The notes beneath the pieces are model-generated. The model saw only the letters and a program-made list of their open reading frames with translations. It did not search any database and had not been told where the DNA came from. The translations under genes and the position numbers were made by a program. A stretch of DNA of 64,000 nt from Rhodobacterales bacterium (GTDB taxonomy: Bacteria > Pseudomonadota > Alphaproteobacteria > Rhodobacterales > Rhodobacteraceae): assembly GCA_025362795.1 (NCBI GenBank), contig JANYFE010000062.1, positions 52,797 through 116,796 on the forward strand. Reading direction: 5' to 3'. Below are positions 56,801 through 64,000 of this stretch, piece after piece (positions within the stretch are counted from its first letter, which is position 1; each line of letters begins with the position of its first letter).

Positions 56801-58236
56801 TGTATCCGCAGTTTCCCGGTGCGGTGACGATCAGCGGTCTGGCGGTGCAAAGTGCCGCGGGCTACCGGCTGGACATTGCGGGCAAGGGACCGGCGCAGAT
56901 TGACGCACGGGTGACTGGCACTTTGGCCAATGATTTCGGCAGCGGCGCTCTGGCGATTTCTGGAACGGCGACGGCGGCTTTGGTCAATGTTCTGGCCGCG
57001 CCGCGCAGCCTGAGCGGGCCGGTGCGGTTTGATCTGCGGTTGAACGGGCCGCTGCGGTTGGCGTCTTTAAGCGGTCCGGTCAGCATTTCGGGCGGCAGTC
57101 TGGTGGATCCGGATCAGACCTTTTCCTTGCAGGGCATCAGCGGGCAGGCGGTGCTGGCCGGTGGCCGGGCGCGAGTCACCGCCACGGCAGCGGTATCAAC
57201 GGGGGGCACGATTGATCTGGCGGGCGCGGTGGGGCTGGCGGCGCCGTATTCCGGCGACCTGAATGCGATGTTGCACGCTGTCGTGTTGCGTGACCCGGAT
57301 CTGTATTCGACGGTGGTGAATGGGGCGGTGACGGTGACGGGCCCGGTGCTGGGCGGGGCGCTGGTGGCGGGGGCGGTCAACCTGGGCCGCACCGAACTGC
57401 GGATTCCGGCGACCGGGTTTGGCGCGGATGGCGGGTTGCCGGGGCTGCAACATGCCAACGAGCCGCCGCCCAGCCGGGCAACGCGGCTGCGGGCAGGGCT
57501 GCTGGACACTGCAGGGCCGGGCGGGGCCCGTGGGTCGGGCGGGTTTGCGTTGAACCTGCGGATTTCGGCGCCGAATCAGGTGTTTATCCGGGGTCGGGGA
57601 CTGGATGCCGAATTGGGGGGCAGTCTGGTCCTGCGCGGCACCACGCGCGCGATTGTGCCGTCGGGGTCGTTCAACCTGATCCGGGGCCGGTTGGATATTC
57701 TGGGCAAGCGGCTGGTTCTGTCAGAAGCGATGTTGCAGTTGCAGGGGGCCTTGGTGCCGTTCCTGCGGATGGTGGCATCGGTCGACAGCGACGGCATCAC
57801 AACATCGGTGGTCATCGAAGGCCCGGCTGATAATCCGAAGGTGACATTCACTTCCTCGCCCCAACTGCCGCAGGAAGAAGTTCTGGCGCGGCTGCTGTTT
57901 GACCATGGGCTGGACAAGTTGACGGCGTTTCAGGCGATTCAGCTTGCAACTGCGGTGGCCACGCTGGCCGGGCGCGGCGGCGAGGGTGTCATCGGCACCC
58001 TGCGCAGCAAGTTCGGGCTGGACAATCTGGACGTCAGAACCGATGCGGCCGGAAACGCCGAACTGACGGCAGGCAAATATCTGTCGGAAAAGGTCTATAC
58101 CGAAGTGACCGTGGATCAGGCCGGCACCAGTTCAATCTCGCTGAACCTGGATGTCGCCTCGCATGTCACGGTGAAGGGCCATTTGAGTTCGGATGGCCAG
58201 ACCGGGTTGGGGATCTATCTGCAAAAGGACTACTGA
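53830..58236 (+). CDS. tamB: Translocation and assembly module protein TamB
   Basis: 1468 residues from the ATG at 53830 (TGATG junction with tamA). N-terminal signal/anchor (FWLALLWILLPVAGFAQ), a very long beta-helical AsmA-like middle part, and the conserved C-terminal DUF490/TamB domain (about 1130-1468: GSFNLIRGRLDILGKRLVLS, GPADNPKVTFTSSPQLPQEE, TEVTVDQAGTSSISLNLDV). Spans the periplasm and pairs with TamA. Residues about 529-1020 contain five tandem units of about 99 residues. The 3' end overlaps the convergent brkB-like gene by 7 bases. Confidence 0.95.
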   Translation: MRFWLALLWILLPVAGFAQQSDKDFLTSYLQNTLSGAGRDVAITGFAGALSSQATMAQMTIADDAGIWLTLKDVTLDWDRAALLNGQIIVNTFAVDEIDLERIPSSGQSATPAAEAKGFALPDLPVSVLLNGIEARHIKLGPAVLGQAVEGTVTASVILAGGQGSANVQLKRNDDGPAGAFSLITGYSQATGILSVALTAKEAAGGIAVGLLGVPGAPSADLIIAGTGPVSDFKAKVVLSTDGVTRLAGDVTLTGDAAGQAFAVDLAGDPTPVFLPRYAAFFGPALHLQAKGTRFADGRMALSQLAVQAQALKLDGSVSLDAQGLPEAFALTGTLGLASGSVVLPMAGARETRLDHADLSLNYDRAKGDGWQGRAVVQGLDHAALKAQKLTLTGDGHIGAAGAAPSFDGKITFAADGLAMTGPGLAQALGDTVQGQTDLVWQASGAGLQVQNLSIAGTGYQIATTGMIGGLAEGITLNGAVQGSYDDLSRLALLAGQPLSGKAQFQVKGTGSLLGGTLDLTGAVSGHDLGTGISQLDGLLRGESKIAVSVLRDETGTTLRALNLAATTLDLSAQGRLTSEGANLTGDVNFRDISVLGAGYHGTVAGKATLVGSLATGTFGLEAVGTDLGLGQDQADRLLAGQSKLSVAVTLDQGVAVIDRVTISNPQLTLDAAGKVTPAGADVTAKLALPDLTVLGSGFGGAVAGTARMTGTLAAGVVGLDLTGTDLSVGQALADRVLRGTSQLTLDVKLAKGEAVIDRAVISNPQVRLEATGTMAVAGSDVTATLSVPNLNVLGAGFGGSVNGTAKVTGTLTQAVANLDLSGIDLTVGQAQANQLLRGVSQVSVGLRIADGVALIDRAVLANPQLKLDATGTVAAAGSDLTATLATDLSGLGGGYRGTLDGQVHFTGTPADGHIVVGAKASNLAVNLTGADALLRGQSSLELDAGLTEKGFAINRASFANPQFNAMATGTVTGAERRLELKANLGNLALLYPQFPGAVTISGLAVQSAAGYRLDIAGKGPAQIDARVTGTLANDFGSGALAISGTATAALVNVLAAPRSLSGPVRFDLRLNGPLRLASLSGPVSISGGSLVDPDQTFSLQGISGQAVLAGGRARVTATAAVSTGGTIDLAGAVGLAAPYSGDLNAMLHAVVLRDPDLYSTVVNGAVTVTGPVLGGALVAGAVNLGRTELRIPATGFGADGGLPGLQHANEPPPSRATRLRAGLLDTAGPGGARGSGGFALNLRISAPNQVFIRGRGLDAELGGSLVLRGTTRAIVPSGSFNLIRGRLDILGKRLVLSEAMLQLQGALVPFLRMVASVDSDGITTSVVIEGPADNPKVTFTSSPQLPQEEVLARLLFDHGLDKLTAFQAIQLATAVATLAGRGGEGVIGTLRSKFGLDNLDVRTDAAGNAELTAGKYLSEKVYTEVTVDQAGTSSISLNLDVASHVTVKGHLSSDGQTGLGIYLQKDY
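55414..56890 (+). repeat. Tandem 99-codon repeats inside tamB
   Basis: Five units start at 55414, 55711, 56008, 56305 and 56599: spacings 297, 297, 297 and 294 bases. Each unit runs L-x-V-G-Q-x-x-A-x-x-LL-x-G-x-S, then IDR-x-x-I-x-NPQL, an AG-x-DVTA strand, VLG-x-G-x-x-G and TGTL. Units 2-4 are the most alike (AVIDRVTISNPQL, AVIDRAVISNPQV, ALIDRAVLANPQL). Confidence 0.85.
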
Positions 58237-59066
58237 CGCCAGCGCCGCCGTTCCGCGTCCACCGCAGCGCCCAGCAAAACGGCATAGGCGCTGACATACA
58301 GCCAGATCAGCAGCACGACGACCGCCCCGATCGAGCCATAGACCTGATTGTAGGACGGGAAATTGACCAGATACAACATGAAGCCCCGCGCCGCGCCCGC
58401 CCAAAGCACGACGGCAACCAGCAGGCCCCAACTGAAAAACGGCGGGCGGGTTGTGGTGTGGTTCGGGCCGTAGCGGTAGGCAATACCAATGGCCAGAACG
58501 ATGATCAGCAGCCCAAGGGCCAGATTGGCGCGGTGCAGCAGCATGACATCATCCAGATCAATTGGCAGAAACGCCATGGCCAGCGGCACCACGATTGCCA
58601 GAACCATCGCGGCGAACACCAGCCCCAACAAAATCAGCGTCAGCAGCAACGCCCGCAACTGATGATGGCCGCCGGGCCGGTTCGGCAACTGGTAGATGGC
58701 GTTCAAACCCCGGATCAGCGCCGCCACCCCGGCGCGCGCGGACCACAGCGCCAGCACGGTGGACAACGCGGTGGTCCAGCCGAGTTGCGGGCCACGCACG
58801 GCCAGCAGCCCTTCGACCTGCGCAATCACCAGACCAAAGGCATCGGGCGGCAGGAAGCCTTTCAGCAATTCAACCTGGGTGCGGATGGCCGTGGGGTCAA
58901 AGGCGGTGCCCCAGATCGCAATGATCGCGGCGACGGCGGGGAAAATCGCCAGAAAGCCAAAAAATGCGACACCGGCCGCAATCAACCCAAGCTCTGCCTG
59001 TTCGGTACGCCGATACAGATGGAGCGACGCCGCGATAAATCTGGGGTTAAAGGGAAGGCGTTTCAC
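58230..59066 (-). CDS. YihY/BrkB family inner-membrane protein
   Basis: 278 residues with about six membrane segments (GVAFFGFLAIFPAVAAIIAIWG, LLLTLILLGLVFAAMVLAIVV, LALGLLIIVLAIGIAY, FSWGLLVAVVLWAGAARGFML, GAVVVLLIWLYVSAYAVLLGA). Family signature ending in LGAAVDAERRRW. Long misannotated as ribonuclease BN; true role unknown, possibly a transporter or envelope factor. Convergent with tamB, overlapping it by 7 bases. Confidence 0.92.
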   Translation of the reverse strand: MKRLPFNPRFIAASLHLYRRTEQAELGLIAAGVAFFGFLAIFPAVAAIIAIWGTAFDPTAIRTQVELLKGFLPPDAFGLVIAQVEGLLAVRGPQLGWTTALSTVLALWSARAGVAALIRGLNAIYQLPNRPGGHHQLRALLLTLILLGLVFAAMVLAIVVPLAMAFLPIDLDDVMLLHRANLALGLLIIVLAIGIAYRYGPNHTTTRPPFFSWGLLVAVVLWAGAARGFMLYLVNFPSYNQVYGSIGAVVVLLIWLYVSAYAVLLGAAVDAERRRWRQ

Positions 59067-59088
59067 CAGAAAATCCGACCTCTGAAAT

Positions 59089-59122
59089 TAAAAACGACAA
59101 CGGGCGCACCAGAGTGCGCCCG
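59089..59122 (-). terminator. Intrinsic terminator after the yjbE-like gene
   Basis: On the minus strand a perfect 9-bp stem CGGGCGCAC-TCTG-GTGCGCCCG is followed by TTGTCGTTTTT. Two more stem-loops, GATCTG/CAGATC (59146-59161) and GAGTCA/TGACTC (59122-59138), lie between it and the stop codon. Confidence 0.8.
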
Positions 59123-59159
59123 AGTCAACTTGTGACTCAATCCTAGATCTGACGGCAGA

Positions 59160-59387
59160 TCAGTGCGTGGTGTGCGTCGAAGACCCGGACAGCAGTGCCA
59201 GCAGAAGCAGCGGCACCAGTGCCAGCGCAATCCCGCCGCCAGCAAGGCCACCGGCGACAACAACGGTCGGCGCAGCAGACGGGGCGAGAAACGCACCCCC
59301 AGTCGGACTACCCGACGGCGCGGCCTGTGCAAAAGCAGCCGACGACAGGACGGAAAGGCTTAGGGCAATGGCAATAATCTTTTTCAT
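59160..59387 (-). CDS. Small secreted/membrane protein, YjbE-like
   Basis: 75 residues with AGGAG 7 bases before the ATG. Clear signal peptide (MKKIIAIALSLSVLSSAAFAQA), an Ala/Gly/Ser/Pro-rich middle, a second hydrophobic run (GGIALALVPLLLLALL) and a Thr/His tail. Small Ala/Ser-rich exported proteins (YjbE, GfcA) accompany yjbF-yjbH in enterobacteria, and this gene sits 79 bases after the yjbF homologue, so a similar role is inferred. Sequence homology itself is not shown. Confidence 0.7.
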   Translation of the reverse strand: MKKIIAIALSLSVLSSAAFAQAAPSGSPTGGAFLAPSAAPTVVVAGGLAGGGIALALVPLLLLALLSGSSTHTTH

Positions 59388-59466
59388 GGTCAGGCTCCTA
59401 GAGGTAGATCGATTGGGTTAGCGAATAGCATGAATCGTCAAATCGCGTAAGCGACAATTCATTAGA

Positions 59467-60156
59467 CTAGTCAATAACCCTTTGTAGTAGCAGATCGTCC
59501 ACACCGGGCACCAAAAACTGCGTGGATTGTCGCAAAATATGGCGGCTGTCGAACCAATACTGATTCTTGAAGCTGCCGCTTGGCCCGCTGCATGATTCGC
59601 CGATCCGGTTGGCAACATATGCTTTTCCCAGAATCGCAATCGTTTCACTGCCTTCTGGCGCAATCGTACAGGCAAAGGCAAAGACCTGGGTCTGATCCGC
59701 GCCGTCAAGATAGTAATAACGCCGTTGAACCGTGCCATGGCCGGCAGCAATTTGCGCCAGGCTTGGTGCGATCGCGGACATCATGTCCGGGCCAAAGCCC
59801 CGGGTTGCGACGACGATGTCATCCCTTGTGGACAGGGTGACATATTGTTCGGTCGCCCAGGTGCGCACCCCGCCATTGACGCCATAGGGTGCCATCAGCC
59901 CCGCGTAATTCAGCGTCTTGCTCAGGACCATCAGAATGGGTTGCCCGGCTTTTTCCAGCGCAGCGCGCAGTTGCGCAACCATCGCCGGGTCAGGCGCATC
60001 TGACGCCCCGGCCGCTTTGCCAATGCGGGCCTTGACCGCTGCGGCGGCCAGTTTTACCGGATCGCTGAGATCGCCCGCCGCGGGATCATTGCCGCAGCCG
60101 GCCAAAGCGAGGACTGCAAACAGCGCCAGACAAGTCAGTTTGCGTGCAGGTGTCAT
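59467..60156 (-). CDS. YjbF/GfcB family outer-membrane lipoprotein
   Basis: 229 residues from the ATG at 60156, overlapping the yjbH-like stop as ATGA. Lipobox LAGC with Cys at residue 21. The remainder fits the YjbF/GfcB family of group 4 capsule and exopolysaccharide lipoproteins (YVTLSTRDDIVVATRGFGPDM, VQRRYYYLDG, FKNQYWFDS). Probably in the outer membrane with YjbH, aiding polysaccharide secretion. Confidence 0.88.
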   Translation of the reverse strand: MTPARKLTCLALFAVLALAGCGNDPAAGDLSDPVKLAAAAVKARIGKAAGASDAPDPAMVAQLRAALEKAGQPILMVLSKTLNYAGLMAPYGVNGGVRTWATEQYVTLSTRDDIVVATRGFGPDMMSAIAPSLAQIAAGHGTVQRRYYYLDGADQTQVFAFACTIAPEGSETIAILGKAYVANRIGESCSGPSGSFKNQYWFDSRHILRQSTQFLVPGVDDLLLQRVID

Positions 60157-62318
60157 CTCCAGAACCGCCCCCATTGCGCGTCGAGTCCGGCCTTATCATA
60201 GCCATGCAGCGTGGTGTAAAGCCGGTCGGTCACGTCGAGACGCGCACCACCGTCGCGGCCAACCGGTCGCAGAACCAGGGGCCGGAGGGACCGGGTCGGC
60301 TGACCGGAAAACCAGGCAATCGGGACTTCCAGCTGGATCCCCTTGTCGAACGAACCTTCGCCAAAATCCTTGGCCGACACATTGGTCAGCGTGGCAAAGG
60401 CCCCGATTTTCCAGCCATTCTGAAACTCTCGCAGCAGGGTGACGGTGCCGCCGACATCGCCCGCCAGATAGCGCCCGACATCGACCTGCAGATGGTAGCC
60501 CTTGCCCAGATCAAAATAACCCGACACATGGCCGGTCGCCACGCGGTAGTCATAGGCGCTGAAGCCCAGACCGCCCGTCGGATCGCGCTGGGCGACATAG
60601 TTCAGTTCCGCGCCAAGCGCCCAATGCCGGGTCGCCGGTTTCCACAGAACCTCGGCGGAAATGCCGCCAAACATCCGCTCCAGATAACCGACCGTAACCC
60701 GGCCATAAAGATTGCGGCCCAGATTGCCATACCAGGCGGCGGTCAGGCTTTCGATGTCGGGATCGGCCTTGGCGTTGTAGGTGTCAGCGTTTCTGCGCAC
60801 GGGCGGCAGAGGTGACGCATCGGCCCCGCCGAATGCACCAGCATGGCCGATCACCTGTTTCGTCACCGCACCTGCCAGAATCAGACCGGGGCGAATTTCG
60901 TATTTCGCCGCAAACCGGACACCGGCGGTCGCCTTGAAGGGCTCGCTGGGGTCAAACAGCATGGTTTGCACATAGGGGCCGACCGACCAGGTGAACTTTG
61001 GGTACAGATCGGGATTACGGGCGAGATCGAAGGCTGGCGCATCGGCGTCGGTGATCGTGATGCGCGGACGCAGCGCAGCGCCGGCGTTTGGTGCAAATTC
61101 CAACGCTTCGACATCGGTGCGTTTGACGGTGACTTTAGCGGTCGGCAGGCCATTAACCACCGGGATCAGTTCGAAGGTTTCGACCGAGGCTGGCATGGTC
61201 TGGGTCAGTGCGCGGGCGACGCGGCCGACGGCCTGCGCTTCGGCATCGTATTTTGTGTTGCGAAAGCGGACCTGGGCGGTGTCGCCGGTCACACCCAGCG
61301 ATTCGACAAGAATGCCGCTGCGTTCCAGATTGCGGGTCAGGTTACCGATCAGGATGTCTTTGGCATCGGTCTGGGCCAGCCAGCCGGTCGAGTAGGCGGC
61401 GGGATCGGTGCCGCGCTCTGGCCGGGTCTTGACCGGCTCTGGCCCAGAGCCGCCGATGCCACCGCGGGGGCGTTGGGGCGCGTTCAGCGAGATGTTTACG
61501 TTGAACCCAAACTGGCTGCCATACAGCGAATAGGCCCCCAGCCGGATCATCGGGCTGTATTGATATTCCACGCCAAAGTTGAACGGGCTGTGCCGGTCGA
61601 AGGTTCCGCGCCGCGCGGACTCGTCCAGATAGGCGTCGGAGGAGTATTCGGCCTTCAGGCTCAGCTTTTCGTTGACCTGATATTCCACCCCGCCAAACAG
61701 GGCGGCAGTGCCGCGAAACCATTGTTTGTAATTGACCTTGCCGCCGCGACCGATATCCACCCGGGGACGGTCGCCCAGCGGCGCACCAAGCGAGCCGAAC
61801 GTGCCAAGCCGGCCGAATCCCAGACCGGCGGTTACCTTAAGCCGGGGTCCGATGGATTTGGTTGCGGCGACATACTCTGCCGCGGACAGGCCGGTTCCGA
61901 TAAAATCCTGCAAGCCAAGCGTGACGGCAGGTAGATATTTATGCTCTTTGAGCAGCTGATAGCGCAGATCAAAACTGCGGTCGTAATAGGTGGTAAAGCC
62001 GTTCGCATCCGCGCAATTGGGCGGGCAGACCTGCCGGTTCCACCGATGGATTCCCAGATAGCGAAAGCTGCCGGACAGCCGCGGCGAGATTTGAAACGTC
62101 AGCGTGTTGCGAAAGATCGGGCCGAACTCGCCGTGGTTCAACGCAAGAAACCCATCCGGTTGCTGTTCGCCGGACGGCATGTCGATCAAGCCTGTTGCGC
62201 CGGACAGGTTCATCGTCGGACGCATTTCGGCCTGTGCTGCGGGCGCGGCACATATCGCGGCCAAGGCTAAGGCAAGACCCACGCGGGTAAGGTGACGGAA
62301 CATCGGTGATTTTGTCAT
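60153..62318 (-). CDS. YjbH family outer-membrane exopolysaccharide protein
   Basis: 721 residues from the ATG at 62318 (GAGG upstream); an in-frame ATG four codons earlier is possible. Signal peptide (VGLALALAAICAAPAAQA), then the YjbH/DUF940 pattern: MNLSGATGLIDMPSGEQQPDG, FRYLGIHRWN, ATKSIGPRLKVTAGLGFGRL and a C-terminal beta-rich region with AEVLWKPATRHWALGAELNYV. Predicted beta-barrel that passes or anchors polysaccharide. Followed by the lipoprotein gene; no YjbG homologue is present. Confidence 0.9.
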   Translation of the reverse strand: MTKSPMFRHLTRVGLALALAAICAAPAAQAEMRPTMNLSGATGLIDMPSGEQQPDGFLALNHGEFGPIFRNTLTFQISPRLSGSFRYLGIHRWNRQVCPPNCADANGFTTYYDRSFDLRYQLLKEHKYLPAVTLGLQDFIGTGLSAAEYVAATKSIGPRLKVTAGLGFGRLGTFGSLGAPLGDRPRVDIGRGGKVNYKQWFRGTAALFGGVEYQVNEKLSLKAEYSSDAYLDESARRGTFDRHSPFNFGVEYQYSPMIRLGAYSLYGSQFGFNVNISLNAPQRPRGGIGGSGPEPVKTRPERGTDPAAYSTGWLAQTDAKDILIGNLTRNLERSGILVESLGVTGDTAQVRFRNTKYDAEAQAVGRVARALTQTMPASVETFELIPVVNGLPTAKVTVKRTDVEALEFAPNAGAALRPRITITDADAPAFDLARNPDLYPKFTWSVGPYVQTMLFDPSEPFKATAGVRFAAKYEIRPGLILAGAVTKQVIGHAGAFGGADASPLPPVRRNADTYNAKADPDIESLTAAWYGNLGRNLYGRVTVGYLERMFGGISAEVLWKPATRHWALGAELNYVAQRDPTGGLGFSAYDYRVATGHVSGYFDLGKGYHLQVDVGRYLAGDVGGTVTLLREFQNGWKIGAFATLTNVSAKDFGEGSFDKGIQLEVPIAWFSGQPTRSLRPLVLRPVGRDGGARLDVTDRLYTTLHGYDKAGLDAQWGRFWR

Positions 62319-62412
62319 GGAGCCTCGCATATTCAGCGACACTCTAGGAGTTTGGTGGAACAGAAAAAATGAAAATCAACAGGGCGGCGCGGTTCGGTTC
62401 AAACCTGTTGCG

Positions 62413-64000
62413 CTAGACCTTCGGCAGAGCTTCGGGGTCAAAGCGCCGTTCGGAAGGATCGGAAGTATGGCCATAGCCTTCAACATAAGCGGCTGCGACA
62501 GCGCGGGCGGCCAGAGCGTCGCCGGTGGCCATCGCATTGCGCAGGCTTTGCAACGCCTTGGCCATGTCGAGTTCCGTCAAGCTGACTTCGCGGGCGCGAA
62601 GAATTTTGGAATGCGGCGTGGTCAGCAGGCCTTCACCGATCAGCAGTTCTTCATGCAATTTTTCGCCGGGGCGCAGGCCGATCATGGTGATTTCGATATC
62701 ACCCTCCGGGTTGGCGGCGTCCCGCACGGTATAGCCTGCCGCCTGCACCATCTGTTCGGCCAGATCGCGAATGCGCATCGGTTTGCCCATATCCAGCACG
62801 AACACATCGCCGCCCGATGGCGACCCGGTCTGGGAAAACGAGCCGGCCAGCAGCACCAGACGCACCGCCTCTGATATCGTCATGAAATAGCGGGTCACGT
62901 CTTCATGGGTCAGGGTGATTGGACCGCCCTTGGCGATCTGTTCCTTGAAAAGCGGCACGACGGATCCCGATGACCCCAGGACATTGCCGAACCGTACGGT
63001 CGAGAACACGGTCTTGCGCGACCGTTTGGCAAGATCCTGGATCACCAGTTCTGCCAGCCGCTTTGACGCGCCCATCACATTGGTCGGGCGCACGGCCTTG
63101 TCTGTCGAAATCAGGATGAACCGTTCAACCCCGGCCTCGTCCGCCGCATCGGCCAGAGTACGGGTGCCAAGGACGTTGTTGGACATGCCGGCGACCGGGT
63201 TCGCCTCGACCAAGGGGACATGTTTGTAGGCGGCGGCGTGTAAAACCACCTCTATCCCGTGATCCGACATCACGGACCGCGCGGCACGGGAATCGGTGAC
63301 GGTGCCCAGAACCGGCACAATCTCTGTAGGACCCAGGTCCGGCCGCACCCGCAATTCGCGGTCTATGTCGTAAAGTGCGACCTCGCTCAGGTCGAACAGC
63401 ACGATCTTGCGCGGCCCATAGCACAAAAGCTGACGACACAGCTCTGATCCGATGGTGCCGCCGGCACCGGTGACCAGGATCGTCCGGTTGCCATAAGCCG
63501 CCATGGCGTCAGGCGGCACTTCCTCAATCGGTTTGCGGCCCAGAAACTGGCCGGGCACCACGGGTGCCAGATTGTCAATCAGCGCCTCTGTCCCCACCAG
63601 CTGGGCGAAGGACGGCAGCGCCAGCACATCCAGCCCCAAGGATTGCAGCCGCCGGGCAATTTGCGCCAGTTTCGGGGCAGAGGTTGACGGCATTGCCAAC
63701 AGCACACGGTCAATCTCGCGGTCATGGACGATGGTTTCGATCTTGGTGGGTGACAGCACCCGCAAACCGGCAACCGTCATCGACTGCAACGCAATGTTGT
63801 CATCGAGGAACGCGACAACCGCGATGGACTCGTGGCTTTTCAGGGCAGCGGCCAGCTGAATTCCGGTGGTGCCCGCGCCGTAGATCAGCACCCGCCAGCG
63901 ACGGTGGCCCCAGCGCAAGACCCAAAGATACAGATTGAGCATCGCAAGCCGGATACCAACCGATGCCAGGAAGAAAATCAGACCAAACAGCGCAATGCCG
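62413..64000 (-). CDS. CapD/FlaA1-like nucleotide-sugar 4,6-dehydratase, 5' truncated by window
   Basis: The frame stays open from the stop at 62413 to the window end, so the gene starts beyond 64000; the track start at 63942 is internal. The last 60 bases encode part of a membrane segment (GIALFGLIFFLASVGIRLA), as expected of the membrane-anchored PglF/WbpM class. A first nucleotide-binding domain (RVLIYGAGTTGIQLAAAL) is followed by the catalytic SDR domain (ILVTGAGGTIGSELCRQLL, STDKAVRPTNVMGASKR). Probably converts UDP-GlcNAc to a 4-keto-6-deoxy sugar for the polysaccharide secreted via YjbFH. Confidence 0.93.
   Translation of the reverse strand, partial: GIALFGLIFFLASVGIRLAMLNLYLWVLRWGHRRWRVLIYGAGTTGIQLAAALKSHESIAVVAFLDDNIALQSMTVAGLRVLSPTKIETIVHDREIDRVLLAMPSTSAPKLAQIARRLQSLGLDVLALPSFAQLVGTEALIDNLAPVVPGQFLGRKPIEEVPPDAMAAYGNRTILVTGAGGTIGSELCRQLLCYGPRKIVLFDLSEVALYDIDRELRVRPDLGPTEIVPVLGTVTDSRAARSVMSDHGIEVVLHAAAYKHVPLVEANPVAGMSNNVLGTRTLADAADEAGVERFILISTDKAVRPTNVMGASKRLAELVIQDLAKRSRKTVFSTVRFGNVLGSSGSVVPLFKEQIAKGGPITLTHEDVTRYFMTISEAVRLVLLAGSFSQTGSPSGGDVFVLDMGKPMRIRDLAEQMVQAAGYTVRDAANPEGDIEITMIGLRPGEKLHEELLIGEGLLTTPHSKILRAREVSLTELDMAKALQSLRNAMATGDALAARAVAAAYVEGYGHTSDPSERRFDPEALPKV

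Overview
This GC-rich window carries the gene order of an alphaproteobacterium of the Rhodobacterales (Rhodobacteraceae) type. The clearest signs are the blocks rnd-kdsD-lptC-lptA-lptB-hpf-ptsN, secA // ppiC-argJ-mutT, rimP-nusA-ylxR-infB and alkB // dnaK-dnaJ, the DUF5928-type glycosyltransferase beside a NodH-like sulfotransferase, and a dnaK promoter that matches the alphaproteobacterial heat-shock consensus. Species is not assigned. I saw no rRNA, tRNA, CRISPR array, insertion sequence or prophage. Nearly all bases are coding and no gene-free stretch exceeds 300 bases (the longest, 47947-48242, is 296).

Region by region. (a) 1-4518 (+): amino-sugar catabolism: an oxidoreductase cut by the window edge, a SIS-domain protein, a ROK kinase, NagA and a MaoC-like protein. 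(b) 4580-13048 (-): a packed catabolic block read as GMC oxidoreductase 2, a lysine-rich helical protein of unknown function, GMC oxidoreductase 1, a CoA-transferase, an enoyl-CoA hydratase, a Dabb protein and a MOFRL-type glycerate kinase; the last five genes are overlapping or separated by only 2-7 bases. (c) 13132-15126: an XdhC-like protein and an AcuI-like reductase, convergent. (d) 15256-19999 (+): RNase D, the Kdo/LPS-transport genes, the ribosome hibernation factor and PtsN. (e) 20049-29165: a surface-polysaccharide region with a double sulfotransferase, a GT14-DUF5928 protein, two paralogous GT2 enzymes, GalU, KdsB, CysQ and, divergently, a KpsM-like ABC permease without an adjacent ATPase. 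(f) 29194-34185: AlkB, DnaK, DnaJ, RadC. (g) 34228-42416: a binding-protein/OmpA fusion, an uncharacterised membrane-anchored protein, SecA, a parvulin, ArgJ and MutT. (h) 42524-49229 (-): the infB-nusA translation/transcription operon and proline iminopeptidase. (i) 49286-59066: UbiG, a DUF4202 protein, an aldo-keto reductase, the TamA-TamB pair and a BrkB-family membrane protein. (j) 59160-64000 (-): a YjbE/YjbF/YjbH-like exopolysaccharide secretion set behind a CapD-like sugar dehydratase cut by the window end.

A large share of the window serves the cell envelope: Kdo synthesis (KdsD, KdsB), LPS transport (LptABC), UDP-glucose (GalU), glycan assembly and probable sulfation, glycan export (KpsM-like, YjbFH) and outer-membrane assembly (TamAB, SecA, parvulin, OmpA fusion). 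The least explained parts are the five-gene catabolic operon, the lysine-rich protein between the two GMC genes, the sulfotransferase/GT locus, the exact 99-codon repeat array in tamB, the double-hairpin intergenic element present twice, and paired TTAACCAT sites in front of radC and the DUF4202 gene.
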